DNA of 64,000 nt from Cucumis sativus. Taxonomy: Eukaryota; Streptophyta; Magnoliopsida; Cucurbitales; Cucurbitaceae. Shown here piece by piece: positions 1-11,206 of this stretch; positions within the stretch are counted from its first letter, which is position 1; every line of letters begins with the position of its first letter. The notes beneath the pieces are model-generated. The model did not search any database, was not told the DNA's origin, and worked only from the letters and a program-made list of their open reading frames with translations. The position numbers were made by a program, and so were the translations under genes. Where the stretch lies: NCBI RefSeq assembly GCF_000004075.3, contig NC_026659.2, forward strand, positions 20,664,272-20,728,271. Reading direction: 5' to 3'.

Positions 1-157
1 AAAATGTTCTCATCGGTAAAACCAAGGTAAAATTTTTTCATATCAAATGTTTGAAAGTAACCACACACATAAAAAAAAAGAACTCGTTCTCACTTTTCCC
101 ACTTCAGTTTGGCTTGAGACACAGATTTAGACCTCTCAGTTACCTTCAGATAGAAGG

Positions 158-391
158 ACGTCAAGAGAATGCACATTACATAAGTCTTAACGCCTAATTA
201 ACTATACTTTTAAGTGTTTTTCATGTAGGTGACTTAAAGAAGAAATGAAGTGAGGATCGCGCATTAACTCAACGAGAAGAAGTCTTGAAATTCATGAGAC
301 ACAAGGTGAGATGCTAGTGCAAAACTAGGAAAGATGATTCGTTGCCATCAATTTCTGAATGGTAACTAATATTATCAAACAATAGGTACAA
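158..391. repeat. Flank repeat copy 1 (about 230 bp)
   Basis: This stretch recurs as a direct repeat at about 1752-1985 and 11741-11976. All three copies run from a CGTCAAGA start through CATTAACTCAACGAGAAG to CCATCAATTTCTGAATGG. Copy 1 ends where the tandem GH5 unit begins, so it brackets the low-complexity upstream part of unit 1. No coding capacity is seen. Positions 1-157 hold nothing I recognise. Confidence 0.85.
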
Positions 392-392
392 T

Positions 393-660
393 ACTGTGTG
401 GAGGGCGATGTGGAGAGGCTTTGCTCATCGGCGTGCACATCCTCCTCTGGTGGATCGAGCGGCGCATCAATAGATGGAGACAAGGCTGCAACGCAACACC
501 AAAGGACGTAGTGGAGATTTGGGATGCGGTTTGTAGCTGTATTGTAGCATGAGGAAGCAACAACGGGTCTGGCAGCCGACTGACGAAAGGGAACAAGGTG
601 GAGGAGAGGGAACAGTCCAAAGGAAGGGGAGGGGGCACGGTCGAGACCTCTTGAAGACGT
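393..660. other. GC-richer segment repeated in both units, function unknown
   Basis: A G-rich block, repeated at 10582-10848, stands out from the AT-rich surroundings. Both strands have open frames of about 75-113 codons, but the two copies do not keep the same frame ends and no family is recognisable. It may be a decayed exon or transposon piece. Positions 660-1010 are AT-rich non-coding DNA shared with unit 2. Confidence 0.4.
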
Positions 661-1017
661 TCTCGTGTTATGTTTCTTTTAATTGCTTCAAATAAAAAAT
701 ACTAATAATAGATATAGACAAAAATACCCCCACTTTCAAAATAAACTCACTTTTTGCCCCTACCTCACTCTTTTTAACACCTCAAAAAGTCCAAGCCTTA
801 AACCAAACTAAATTTGTTCCAAACTTTCTTATTAAAATCAATTTACCCTATTAAAACAATTCAACCTTAAAAGATTGACTATTGGATTTAAACTTGTTTT
901 TCAAACTTAAAATGTTAATAAATAAAAGAAGAATGGAATGAGGGATCACAATCATCACCTGAGCGAAATGTTTAGTTAATCCCAGAGGACAATAATGTCT
1001 TAAATGAGGTATGAGAT

Positions 1018-1311
1018 TTGAGTCCATTGACTACTAACGTGTGTCCTTTAGAGCTGGAAGACGATATAGATGGATTTGTTAGTGTTGTAAATGTAGAGTC
1101 ATCTAACAATGACGACACATATGGCATGGAGATCATGTCATCATATTATGATGTTGAGGCGTATGAAGTATCTGAGTCGAATGTTAGTACTCATATATAC
1201 TTCAATCATATTGAGCACTTGATAGACAATCATATACATATGGCAACACAGATTGAATGTACATTTTTAGAGTATAATGAAGTGAGAAAAGAGGACATGT
1301 GGGTGATATAA
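1018..1311 (+). pseudogene. Conserved 97-codon open frame, possible transposon ORF remnant
   Basis: The open frame is identical in amino-acid sequence in both tandem units (second copy 11207-11500). The listed start is TTG with an in-frame TGA just upstream; the first in-frame ATG lies about 35 codons in. The product is acidic (runs such as LELEDD and SSNNDD), with no recognised motif. Readable sense continues past the stop into the 208-bp repeat, which suggests a broken longer ORF, perhaps from a DNA transposon. I cannot assign a function, and near-identity here may only reflect the recent duplication. Confidence 0.3.
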
Positions 1312-1720
1312 ACCCAGCTCGTGAATGATCACTCAGACTGTCTAGTGGTCAGTGACGATGAACAACCGGTTAGTGATAAGTGAAAGCGTATTAAAAAATT
1401 GATGGATCACACTGTTGCTGTCTCAGCTAAGTGATAAGTTACAGGTTATTGCAGCCTTTCAGGTAAAACAATGGGTCAAAACACAAGATAAAGTGACAAA
1501 ATGCATGTGGGTGATACAAACCCAGCTCGTGAATGATCACTCAGACTGTCTAGTGGTCAGTGACGATGAACAACCGATTAGTGATAAGTGAAAAAGTATT
1601 AAAAAATTGATGGATCGCATTGTTGCTGTCTAAGCTAAGTTAACCTTGAAGATTAGAAATACAGGTTATTGCAGCCTTTCAGGTAAAACAATGGAGTCAA
1701 AACGCAAGATAAAGTGACAA
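1297..1720. repeat. 208-bp tandem duplication, unit 1 only
   Basis: The block beginning ATGTGGGTGAT at 1297 starts again at 1505, a period of 208 bp. It includes GATCACTCAGACTGTC and GGTTATTGCAGCCTTTCAGG in each copy. Unit 2 has only one copy (about 11486-11730). The first unit-1 repeat lacks about 30 bp present in unit 2 around the CCTTGAAGATT segment. Confidence 0.85.
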
Positions 1721-1751
1721 AACGCATAACCTTCAGTGCAAAATTGTAACG

Positions 1752-1985
1752 TCAAGAAAATTCACAGTACATAAGTCTTAACGCCTGATTAACTATGCTT
1801 TCAAGTGTTTTTCATGTAGGTGGCTTAAAGAAGAAATGAAGTGAAGATTGCACATTAACTCAACGAGAAGAAGACTTGAAATTCACAAGTCACAAGGTGA
1901 GATGCTAGTACAAAACTAGGAAAGATGATTCGTTGCCATCAATTTCTGAATGGTAACTAACATTATCAAACCGTAGGTACAAACT
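1752..1985. repeat. Flank repeat copy 2
   Basis: This is a direct repeat of 158-391, lying just upstream of the gene A promoter region. It differs from copy 1 at several bases, for example GAAAATTCACAG here against GAGAATGCACAT in copy 1. Positions 1986-2220 are AT-rich and shared with unit 2. Confidence 0.85.
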
Positions 1986-2222
1986 AGCACTAAGAAAACA
2001 TACCAAAACTTACTTTTGCAACCTAATCATTACCAAGTCAAATATTAATTAATATAAACATCAAGTCAGCTAATATATTTCTTTTAATGAACTATAATCC
2101 TTAATTTAGACTTTAAAATAAATTTCAGTTACAACATTTCATCCACAGCTTCTTTGTTACAACTTCTTATCCTAGCTTGCTATTTCAATTTTTAATGCAC
2201 CCTGTGGTATCATTCCTTCCGC

Positions 2223-2230
2223 TATATAAA
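2223..2230 (+). promoter_or_regulatory. TATA box of GH5-lectin gene A
   Basis: TATATAAA lies 74 bp upstream of the first in-frame ATG (2304) and is conserved in unit 2 at 12214-12221. This spacing fits a plant core promoter with a short 5' leader. Confidence 0.6.
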
Positions 2231-2303
2231 TGTTGAAGAAGTGCATCTTTTGTCATATTGTGCTAACTTGAGAGCATTCATTCATTTTGAAATCAAGGAC
2301 AAA

Positions 2304-4332
2304 ATGACAGGACAACCGTGGAAAAATCTCGCTTTAGCTTGTGTTTTCGTGTTGTTAACTTTTAAGGCCTATTCATTGCCTCTCTCGACAAATGGAAGAT
2401 GGATTGTTGAGGCAACAACCGGCCAACGTGTGAAGTTGATGTGTGTAAATTGGCCGGGACACATGCAAGCCATGGTGGCAGAGGGTCTTCATCTCAGACC
2501 GCTTGACGACATTGCAACCATGGTGGCGAACTTGCGGTTTAATTGTGTGCGTTTGACATATTCAATTCACATGTTCACACGCTATGCTAATTTGACTGTG
2601 AAGCAATCCTTTGAGAATTTTGATATGAAAGAAGCCATAGCAGGTATAGCCCAAAACAATCCTACTATATTGAACATGAAGGTCGTTGAGGCTTATGAAG
2701 CAGTAGTTGATTCACTTGGTGCACATGGAGTTATGGTAGTTTCTGATAATCATATAAGCCAACCAAGATGGTGTTGTAGCAATGACGATGGCAATGGCTT
2801 TTTTGGAGATCGCTATTTCAATTCTCAAGAATGGCTAGAAGGACTTAGTTTGGCAGCTCAAAGCCTAAAAAACAAACCTCAGGTCTGGTTTATTTATTTA
2901 CTTTGTTTTCATTAAACTACTTCTAAAAGAACTATAAAATAGGCTGAAGCATATAATAAAAAGACAACAGAAAAAGCCTTAATTTAACACATTTTAGACA
3001 ATAAATTAACTACATCTAAATTATTAAAGAAGATACAAAAAAAAACAATTTAATCCCTCCAATTCATATATAACACAACTCTTAAAATAGAGGGGAAGTA
3101 TTTGTACTTCAACCTATAAGTTATCATTAATTGTTTTATATGACGTTTTGACAAATTAGATGATAATTTATATGTAAATTTAAAGGTGGTGGCAATGAGT
3201 TTGAGAAACGAACCACGAGGACCAAATCAAAATGTGGAGATGTGGTTTCAATATATGAGCCAAGGAGCTAAACTTGTTCACCAAATTAACCCAAACGCTT
3301 TAGTAGTGGTTTCTGGACTAAGTTATGACACCGATCTAAGCTTCTTGAAGAATAGGTCAATGGGCTTCAATTTGGACAACAAGCTTGTATTTGAAGCTCA
3401 CTTGTACTCCTTCACAAACAACATGAGTGATTATTGGACGTCAAAGCCATTGAACACGTTTTGTGCTAATGTCAATCAAGGATTTGAAGACCGTGCTGGA
3501 TTTCTTGTGAGAGGACAAAACCCAATACCTCTCTTTGTGAGTGAGTTTGGGATCAACCAAATGGGAGCAAATGAAGGACAAAATCGATTCTTGAGTTGCT
3601 TTTTTACCTATCTTACTGAGAATGATTTTGATTGGGGCCTATGGGCGTTGCAAGGTAGCTACTACTATAGAGAAGGTGTGAAAAACGATGAAGAAACCTT
3701 TGGCGTCTTAGATGCCAAGTTTACAAATGTCAAAAACCCGAAATTCCTTCAGAAGTTTCAGCTTATGCAAACCAAGCTTCAAGGTATATAACGTTTAAAA
3801 AGTGATACATACATTTGAATCATGTTTTAGTTAAGAATAATGTTAGTCTCTATTCATTTTTTCTTCTCACCGATGAATCACACAATTGCTCTTTAACACA
3901 GATCCAAGCTCAAATCTCACAACCTCATTCATAATGTACCATCCTCTTAGTGGTGAGTGCGTGCAAGTGAACAAAAAGTACCAACTAGGAGTTAGTAGCT
4001 GCAAGACATCAAATCGTTGGAGTCACGAACAAGATGGCACTCCAATTAAGTTGGTAGGATCTATATTGTGTTTGCAAGCTGTAGGAGATGGACTCCCTCC
4101 AATTCTATCTAAAGACTGCTCAAGCCAACAAAGTGCATGGAAATATGCTTCAAATGCTAAGCTTCAACTGGCCACTGTTGATGAAGAAGGACAAGCCTTG
4201 TGTTTGCAAAGGGCTTCTCATTCCCATCAAATTTTGACTAACAAATGCATGTGTCCTAATGATTCTGAATGCCAAGGAGATCCACAAAGTCAATGGTTTA
4301 CACTTGTACCATCAAATGTACATCTCAATTAA
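2304..4332 (+). CDS. Gene A: secreted GH5 (cellulase-family) hydrolase with C-terminal ricin-B-type lectin domain
   Basis: Exons 2304-2882, 3186-3783 and 3902-4332 join in frame through GT-AG introns to give 535 residues. ATG 2304 is chosen because it starts a hydrophobic signal peptide (about 1-26, ending near AYS/LPLST); the open frame upstream of it begins only with GTG. Residues 27-390 are the GH5 barrel. RNEPRG places the general acid/base at E202, and LFVSEFG places the nucleophile at E313. From about 393 a beta-trefoil carries QxW-like motifs (QSAW, QSQW) and paired cysteines. The product is probably an extracellular beta-glycan hydrolase; GH5_11 is my best subfamily guess and the substrate cannot be read from sequence. 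Gene B follows 1.7 kb downstream in the same orientation. Both catalytic glutamates are present, so activity is plausible. Confidence 0.92.
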
Positions 4333-4642
4333 TTTATGTACAAAATTGTAATTATCTATCTATTTGTTACACATCCTCCATTTTAATTTGAACGAGTTTA
4401 TTATTCAAACATTTTTCATGAAGGCCAAATAAGAAGTTTAATTAGATGTTTTTATCCAGAGAATTATATTAAACCTACTAATATTACTTTCATGTTTAGA
4501 GAATAATATATTTTTTAAAAAATGAAGTTTAATTATAAGTTATAATATTAGTAAAATATTCAATCGAAACTTGTGTACATCAATTTCAACAATCTAAGCA
4601 AAATGCCGAGTAAGAAAAATGCACCTTGAAAGAAAAATGTGA

Positions 4643-4809
4643 CATTTTTAAAAATAGCAAAATAAATTAAAATATGTACAAGGCATAGCAAAATTTTGGA
4701 TTCTATCAATGATAGTCTTCTATCACTATAGCATATCAATGACTATCAGTGATAGAATTTGTTATAGGTTGTAAATATTTTGTAAAATTTGCTAGTTTTG
4801 AAAATTCCC
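4643..4809. mobile_element. MITE-like element, copy 1
   Basis: About 167 bp with imperfect terminal inverted repeats: TTTTTAAAAATAGCAAAA on the left, and on the right the reverse complement of AATTTTCAAAACTAGCAAA. The core is TATCAATGATAGTCTTCTA. Copies occur at 14635-14802 (by duplication) and 23879-24048 (independent insertion). It has no coding capacity. Confidence 0.75.
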
Positions 4810-5102
4810 CAAGAAAAAAAGGGTTTGATATGTAAGTTATTCTCATATGAAACTATAATGTTCATTTAATTCTCGGGTTTATCTTAGTCCAAACAAAAAT
4901 TAATTTTGAATTTTTTAAATCATCAAAATTAAATGAGTCAAGGCATGTATTTGGAAGAGATCAAAGTTTGAGTCATTCTAATTTATTTCAGTTATAAAAT
5001 TTTAATCAAAGTAAATAACAGAAAGGAAGAAGATATATAACAGTAAGCAACAAATAACTTCTAAATGTTCATCAATATTTTACCCTAATTGATTACTAAA
5101 TC

Positions 5103-5106
<4 letters not shown>

Positions 5107-5158
<52 letters not shown>
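5107..5158. repeat. (TA)n microsatellite
   Basis: A pure TA run of about 26 units. The unit 2 counterpart (about 15098-15148) is slightly shorter. Confidence 0.95.
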
Positions 5159-5163
<5 letters not shown>

Positions 5164-6033
5164 TAATTTTGTGTTGCTTGTTGTTATCATTATATCTTTT
5201 CATTTTTGTTTAGAAATTTATCTTGTTTTGCAGCATTACTTATTTACGTTGTCCAATAAAATGAAAAAGAAAAAAAAAAGAGAAAAGAAGCCAAAGTCTT
5301 GAAGTTGGACAAACACGTCATTACATACATTTGATAGTTATATTTACTTAAAAAGTTTAAGTTTTACAAATTAATTTAGGTCATTTATAGTAACGATAAT
5401 TCGTGTGTGTATTTTGTTAGACTTTAAGAAATATATTCTTATTATATTGTCTTCAACTTTAAATTGAGATTTTTATGTTATAAACATAACAAGTGTGTCA
5501 TGTCTCTAATTCAACAAATTATTTAAATTTTATTTAATTTGAAAGTTGAATGAGTTTTAAATCACTCTTGAAGAAGGACGTTAAAGATATGTTATATAAA
5601 TAGAATGGGTAAAAAAAAAATTCCTAACATGAAATAATATATTTATTCCCCAAATAATAACTTTATATAAATATGCAATTGTATGTATGAATCAAATAAA
5701 ACTAGAGAAACATAGCAAGAAGTATTATATAAAATTGAAGCTTCTACCTAAGTGAATGTTTTAATATCTAATTTGAGAGATGGATGAAAGAAGCTCCAAA
5801 GTTTTATCCAAGAAGAAGAAATTACAAAAAGGAAATTGATTTTATGTTGGTTGGAATTTTGATTGAGACTTAGCATTAATTTGTTAGCAAAGTTTATCCC
5901 GATGCAACAAAAAAAACTTGTAGACACATATTATGCACTAAATTAAGCTTCTTAGTGTAGAAAAAGGTATGACAACTAAGTTGTAAATTCACAACAAACT
6001 TTGAACAAATTTCAAACTACATAGAAGTGTGTG

Positions 6034-6040
6034 TATATAA
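6034..6040 (+). promoter_or_regulatory. TATA box of GH5-lectin gene B
   Basis: TATATAA about 93 bp upstream of ATG 6133; conserved in unit 2 at 16025-16031. Confidence 0.55.
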
Positions 6041-6132
6041 GGCAATGTATGGGCTATGTTTCTCTCATCTCACTCGCAATCCCAAAAGAAAGAAAAAGAA
6101 AAAGATATCAATTTGACAAAAAGATTAAGAAA

Positions 6133-7957
6133 ATGAGAACTTTTCTAGTCCTTCTTCTTCTAGCTTTAGTATTTGTGTTCTCATCTCTTTCAGCTTATTC
6201 ATTACCATTATCAACACGTGGAAGGTGGATCATTGATTCGCAAACAGGTCGTAGAGTGAAACTTGTGTGTGTGAATTGGCCTTCCCACACACAGAGCATG
6301 TTGGCAGAAGGCCTCAACCATAGGCCATTAAAAGACCTAGCAGACGAGGCGATCAAGTTAAGATTTAATTGTGTACGACTCACATATGCAACTCATATGT
6401 TCACTCGCTATGCAAATAGGACGATTGAGGAAAACTTTGATCTTCTTGATTTAAAACAAGCAAAAGCTGGATTGGCTCAATATAATCCTTTTGTGTTGAA
6501 TAAGACTATTGCTGAAGCATATGAAGCTGTTGTTGATGTGTTGGGGGCAAGTGGTTTAATGGTTATCGCTGACAATCACATGAGCCAACCAAGATGGTGT
6601 TGCTCTCTCGATGATGGCAATGGCTTCTTCGGAAACAACAATTTTGACCCTCAAGAATGGCTACAAGGGCTTAGCTTGGTTGCTCAACGCTTTCGCAACA
6701 AATCAACGGTATGTAATTAATTCACATCACGAGATTTTCTTAGATTCTTAAAACTAAACTCAAACTTTTAAGAACATGTATAGTATTTCATTAATTAACA
6801 ATTTTTTTTAATGGCTGTTTAGGTGGTAGGAATGAGTTTACGAAATGAGATACGAGGCTTTATGGAAAATGCAAATGATTGGAACAAATATATAACTCAA
6901 GGGGTAACCACGATTCATAACATAAATTCGGAAGTTTTAGTCATTGTTTCAGGGTTAAATTATGACAACGATCTTCGATGCTTAAAGGAAAAGCCTTTGA
7001 ATGTTGGCACCTTAGACAATAAGTTGGTTTTCGAGGTACACTTATATTCTTTCAGTGGAGATTCCGAGAGCAAGTTTGTAAAACAACCATTGAACAATAT
7101 ATGTGCAAATATTATGAATGGATTTATAGACCATGCTGGGTTTGTGATGCAAGGACCAAACCCGTTTCCATTATTTGTTAGTGAATATGGATATGATCAA
7201 AGAGAAGTTAACGATGCTGAAAACCGATTCATGAGTTGCTTCACAGCCCATCTTGCACAAAGAGATTTGGATTGGGCATTGTGGGCTTGGCAAGGTAGCT
7301 ATTATTTTAGAGAAGGTCAAGCAGAGCCTGGAGAAAGTTTCGGAGTGCTCGACTCTAATTGGACTCAAATTAAGAACCCTAACTTTGTACAAAAGTTTCA
7401 ACTATTGCAGACCATGTTGCACGGTAACTATATAAATGATTATTACAAGTACATGCAATGATCTATAGTTATATAGTATCAAAGTAACACTTTGTATAAC
7501 ATCTTTTTATGATATATATGCAGATCCAAATTCTAATGCATCGTTCTCATATGTTATATATCATCCACAAAGTAGCCAATGCATCCAAGTCTCCAATGAC
7601 AACAAAGAAATTTTCCTCACCAATTGCTCCACCCCAACTCGATGGAGTCATAACAATGATGGCACTCCAATTGAGATGTCAAGCACTGGTTTATACTTGA
7701 AGGCCAGTGGGGAAGGCCTTGAGGCATCTCTTTCAACTGATACCTTAAGCCAACAAAGTGTTTGGAGTGCCATTTCAAACTCTAAACTTCATTTGGCCAC
7801 CTTCACTCAAGGTGGAAAGAGCCTTTGTTTGCAAATGGATAGCTCCAACTCTTCAAAAGTTGTGACCAACTCTTGCATTTGCACCAATGGTGATCCAAAT
7901 TGCCTCCAAGACACCCGAAGCCAATGGTTTGAACTCGTTGAAACCAACACATTATGA
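6133..7957 (+). CDS. Gene B: secreted GH5 hydrolase with ricin-B-type lectin domain
   Basis: Exons 6133-6708, 6823-7423 and 7524-7957 splice in frame to 536 residues, with the same intron positions and phases as gene A, so the two are paralogues from an older tandem duplication. The signal peptide is MRTFLVLLLLALVFVF and following residues, cleaved near SAYS/LPLST. The GH5 acid/base is E201 in RNEIRG (Ile replaces the Pro of gene A), and the nucleophile is E313 in LFVSEYG. The C-terminal beta-trefoil starts near residue 393 with QSVW- and RSQW-type motifs. It is likely apoplastic and acts on cell-wall beta-glycans; specificity is unknown. The intact reading frame contrasts with the broken copy in unit 2. 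Confidence 0.92.
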
Positions 7958-8530
7958 TTCCCTTTCTATTTTTAAGATTTAAACTATGTGACAATGCCTT
8001 GTGTATATGTACCATTTCTAATTCAAATGTGATTGAATTTGTATTTGTACGATATTAAATTTAAATGTATATACGACATTGACAACTGCATGTATTTGCA
8101 CTAATGACGATCAAAATTTCTCCCCAAAGATCCAATCCTAATGATTTGATGAACTTACTATAACCAACACAATGTGACTTATCACCATATTTAAAAAATT
8201 AGATATATACGACAACCGTTCTTGATCATTCACTATTTTTTTGGAGACAATTTTTACTTTAATTATAAAATATTACCTCATAAATATATTAGTTTTTTTA
8301 AAACTAAATAATGCATAGCTATGCTTATTTAATTCGATATAGTGCAACACTTTTTTGTATTTAGATTATTATAAATCATAGTTTGAGAATGTGTATGATT
8401 GTGGGGTTTATATATAAAATATAAGTTTTAGGTTTAAATAAAAATGTATGGTCCCTCTACCTTTAGCTAAATAGTTTAGTTCTCATACTTACAATGATCA
8501 TCCTAGTTAACCTATATTTTCAAAATATCA
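7958..8530. other. 3' flank of gene B, unit 1
   Basis: AT-rich non-coding DNA, nearly identical to 17950-18523 in unit 2. A short out-of-frame echo of the lectin exon end is visible near 8085-8180 (a piece resembling the C-terminal cysteine segment of exon 3 and the end of the coding region). This suggests a small partial duplication of the gene 3' end. Confidence 0.5.
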
Positions 8531-8599
8531 ATGATATAATAAAATGACACAAACGGTGAGAAATCTTTCCTTTTTCCTTAATAGCTAGAAGTTATGGTT

Positions 8600-8862
8600 T
8601 TGATGTTTATTGTCCATCGAGAAATAGTTTTCTTGACGTCTGTGCACCATCAACAAAACTAAGGCAACTTTTTCCATCAAGAAAATAAAAAGATTTCTCA
8701 ATTTTTTTTACATTTGTTCATATTTCTTAAACAAAATAAGGTTATTTTTCTTGACGTACGTGACAATCAAGATAAACATTGATTTTTCTTGATGGTATTT
8801 TGCCATTACCATCAAGAAATTAAAATTTGTGTGCGTCAAGAAAGACCAAATTTGTAGTAGTG
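8600..8862 (-). mobile_element. CACTA-type transposon terminus, unit 1
   Basis: Read on the minus strand from 8862, the sequence starts CACTACTACAAATTTGG. Short subterminal motifs such as TTTCTTGAC and CATCAAGAAA then recur in both orientations, which is typical of En/Spm (CACTA) element ends. The same terminus is at 19950 in unit 2. The opposite end is not recognised, so this is a partial element. Confidence 0.6.
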
Positions 8863-9764
8863 TCGCTAGGAGACAAGAGTGGTAGTTGGGGATGATGTGA
8901 CAAGGAACGACTACTTTCTGCACTGACATTTGGAGGCAAGGAAAATTATTCAGCTTAGGCAAGGACGCACGTACAACACGAGCATTTAATTTTCTGCCTA
9001 AAGTATGCCTATAAAAGAAGCCCAACTTCACTTGGAAGAGGAGAATTAGAGGACTCCATCTCTTAAGGAGGCCGGTGAAGGACGAGTTTTAGAGTTCTTC
9101 ACCCTTTGTAATAGTGTTCTTTCTTCCATCCTTCCTCTGATCAATGTTTGAGTGAGAGCTTAGAAAGAGATTAGAGAGAGAGAAGTCCCCTTCCCATTTT
9201 CCCTACCTTATATGGGTGATTTATTTGCATTTTTGGCACGCCTTTAGACATTCCAAAATGACACAAAGAACATGGCAAGTCATTTGTTTATACTTCTTGC
9301 TTAGTTTAAAATGCAAGTACACATAGATCCTATATTTTGTTTCTATTTCAAAGACGTAACTTTCGAAGTTCTTAGACTTAAAAGGTAAATTAGTTCTTAT
9401 TTTTAATGCTATTCACATTTTGTTTGTAGATTTCAAGAAGTTCAGGATAACAATCGATGAGATTTTGAGTTTGGAGTTATCTAAGAGTGTTGTGGTGCTA
9501 CTGGAGGAGGGTGATGTCTCGGTTTCTTATTATTAAATGTACTTTGTGTTTAAGAACGATGATCATAACTCGTTTTGTAATATGAATAAGAATGCTGTTA
9601 ACTTTAACTACTCATAACTTCTTCAATGCTTAATAAAAAATTATGTACTTTCTATCAAACTCTTCATTTTGGAACCTTCTACAACTTACTCGAAGGAATG
9701 AACATGAGATTCCCCACGGATTAACACAAAATTTGCCCAAAACATGGTACACCAAACTCCCATC
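8863..9764 (+). mobile_element. LTR-like or transposon-derived segment, unit 1
   Basis: This segment has a promoter-like start (CCTATAAAAGAAGCCC near 9009), then a leader-like region and a long non-coding tail. It is repeated with clear divergence at 19951-20845. It could be an LTR fragment or the captured region beside the CACTA end. I find no paired LTR or target-site duplication. Confidence 0.35.
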
Positions 9765-10581
9765 TTCTGCTTACTTCCAATTTTGATCTTAAAATTTAAC
9801 CCGCTTTCCGTCATTTTTAGCTCATGAATTCTTCATAAAAAATGTAAGAAATTTAACAACCTTTCTAACCATACCAAATAGAGCTTTTAGTTCCACCTAT
9901 ACATTCTAAAATACTCGAAAAACAAGAGGCTTCTCGGAATTACGTGAAAAGTCCATGATCTGTTTTCTACTTCAACAATCATTCACTAAGCCTCCGAATT
10001 TGCTCAAAATTTATTCACGAAACTTGTTAGTAATTGAGTTAAATTTCAAACGAATTCAGCTTATATTTTAATTCTTCTTGTGAAGCTCAAGCCACAATAA
10101 AAACTAGAGATGGTCTGTGGAAACTATTCCAAATGTTACCAAGAACTCAACACAATACCCTTAATTTCGATGGGTAACATCCTAAGTACCTTCTAAGTTC
10201 AAATCAACCGTCCACCATCATGGGTTAATCAAAGATGGCACTAGAATCTAACAGGTATTTAAGATTGACTCCAATAAGTTTAGAAATTTACCAAAGTTAT
10301 GTCAAAACACATGATTTTGAGTTCTCAAACGACTGGACAGTAGCTCCCAACTCCTCTAATATTCAAATCAAACATCCAAAATGTTGTGGAAAATGTTAAA
10401 TTTATGTCTAAACTTATGGGAACTCAAAATCACCTAAAGAAAACAACCCCGAACCATAAAAAGCTCTTTAAGAATTGGATATGAAAGAAGAATGGAGATG
10501 GGCAAAGATTTGCTTGGCCTCCAACGAGCAACTGTACACGACGACTATAGGAAAGGTATTGAATATAATAACCAGCTTACG
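9765..10581. other. Spacer between tandem units
   Basis: Unique relative to both units. Open frames here are short and resemble nothing known. The right edge is sharp: similarity to unit 1 begins at 10582. Confidence 0.6.
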
Positions 10582-11206
10582 ACTGTGTGGAGGGCGACGT
10601 GGCGAGGCTTTGCTCATCGGTGTGCACATCCTCCTCTGGTGGATCGAGCGTTGCATCAATAGATGGAGACAAGGTTGCAACGCAACACCAAAGGACGTAG
10701 TGGAGATTTGGTGCGCGGTTTGTAGCTGTATTGTAGCATGAGGAAGCGACAACGGGTCTGGCAGCCGACTGACGAAAGGGAACAAGGTGGAGGAGAGGGA
10801 ACAATCCAAAGGAAGGGGAGGGGGCGCGGTCGAGACCCCTTGAAGACGTTCTCGTGTTATGTTTCTTTTAATTGCTTCATATAAAAAATACTAATAATAG
10901 ATATAGACAAAAATACCCCCACTTTCAAAATAAACTCACTTTTTGCCCATACCTCGCTCTTTTTAACACCTCAAAAAGTCCAAGCCTTAAACCAAACTAA
11001 ATTTGTTCCAAACTTTCTTATTACAATCAATTTACCCTATTAAAACAATTCAACCTTAAAAGATTGACTATTGGATTTAAACTTGTTTTTCAAACTTAAA
11101 ATGTTAATAAATAAAAGAAGAATGGAATGAGGGATCACAATCATCACTTGAGCGGAATGTTTAGTTAATCCCAGAGGACAATAATGTCTTAAATGAGGTA
11201 TGAGAT

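Larger units (their letters stand above)
4333..6030. other. Intergenic, gene A to gene B, unit 1
   Basis: AT-rich non-coding DNA holding a MITE-like element (4643-4809) and a pure TA microsatellite (5107-5158). I see no other feature. The matching interval in unit 2 is 14326-16021. Confidence 0.7.
393..9764. repeat. Tandem segmental duplication, unit 1
   Basis: Sequence from ACTGTGTGGAGGG at 393 matches unit 2 starting at 10582. The match runs in the same order through two GH5-lectin genes, a TA microsatellite, a MITE and a CACTA terminus. The offset is 10189 near 1.0 kb and about 9991-9993 from 2.2 to 8.4 kb. It jumps to about 11075 after 8.6 kb because unit 2 holds about 1.1 kb of extra sequence. 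Similarity is near-complete up to about 8525 and visibly lower (roughly 90 per cent by eye) from 8600 to 9764. Confidence 0.93.

Noticed and set aside
375..638. 87-codon minus-strand frame and its relatives at 10468-10809
   Set aside because: Frames differ between the two nearly identical copies and match no family; treated as chance openings in a GC-richer block.
2241..2303. Upstream extension of gene A reading frame before ATG 2304
   Set aside because: Starts with GTG directly after the TATA box and would put 21 extra residues before the signal peptide; a 5' leader is more likely.
6031..6132. Upstream extension of gene B reading frame before ATG 6133
   Set aside because: The frame begins at a GTG overlapping the TATA box; the ATG at 6133 begins a typical signal peptide.
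7171..7401. Antisense and alternative-frame ORFs inside the GH5 exons (also 17163-17393, 6195-6383, 12364-12645)
   Set aside because: They overlap coding exons with clear catalytic motifs and have no content of their own.
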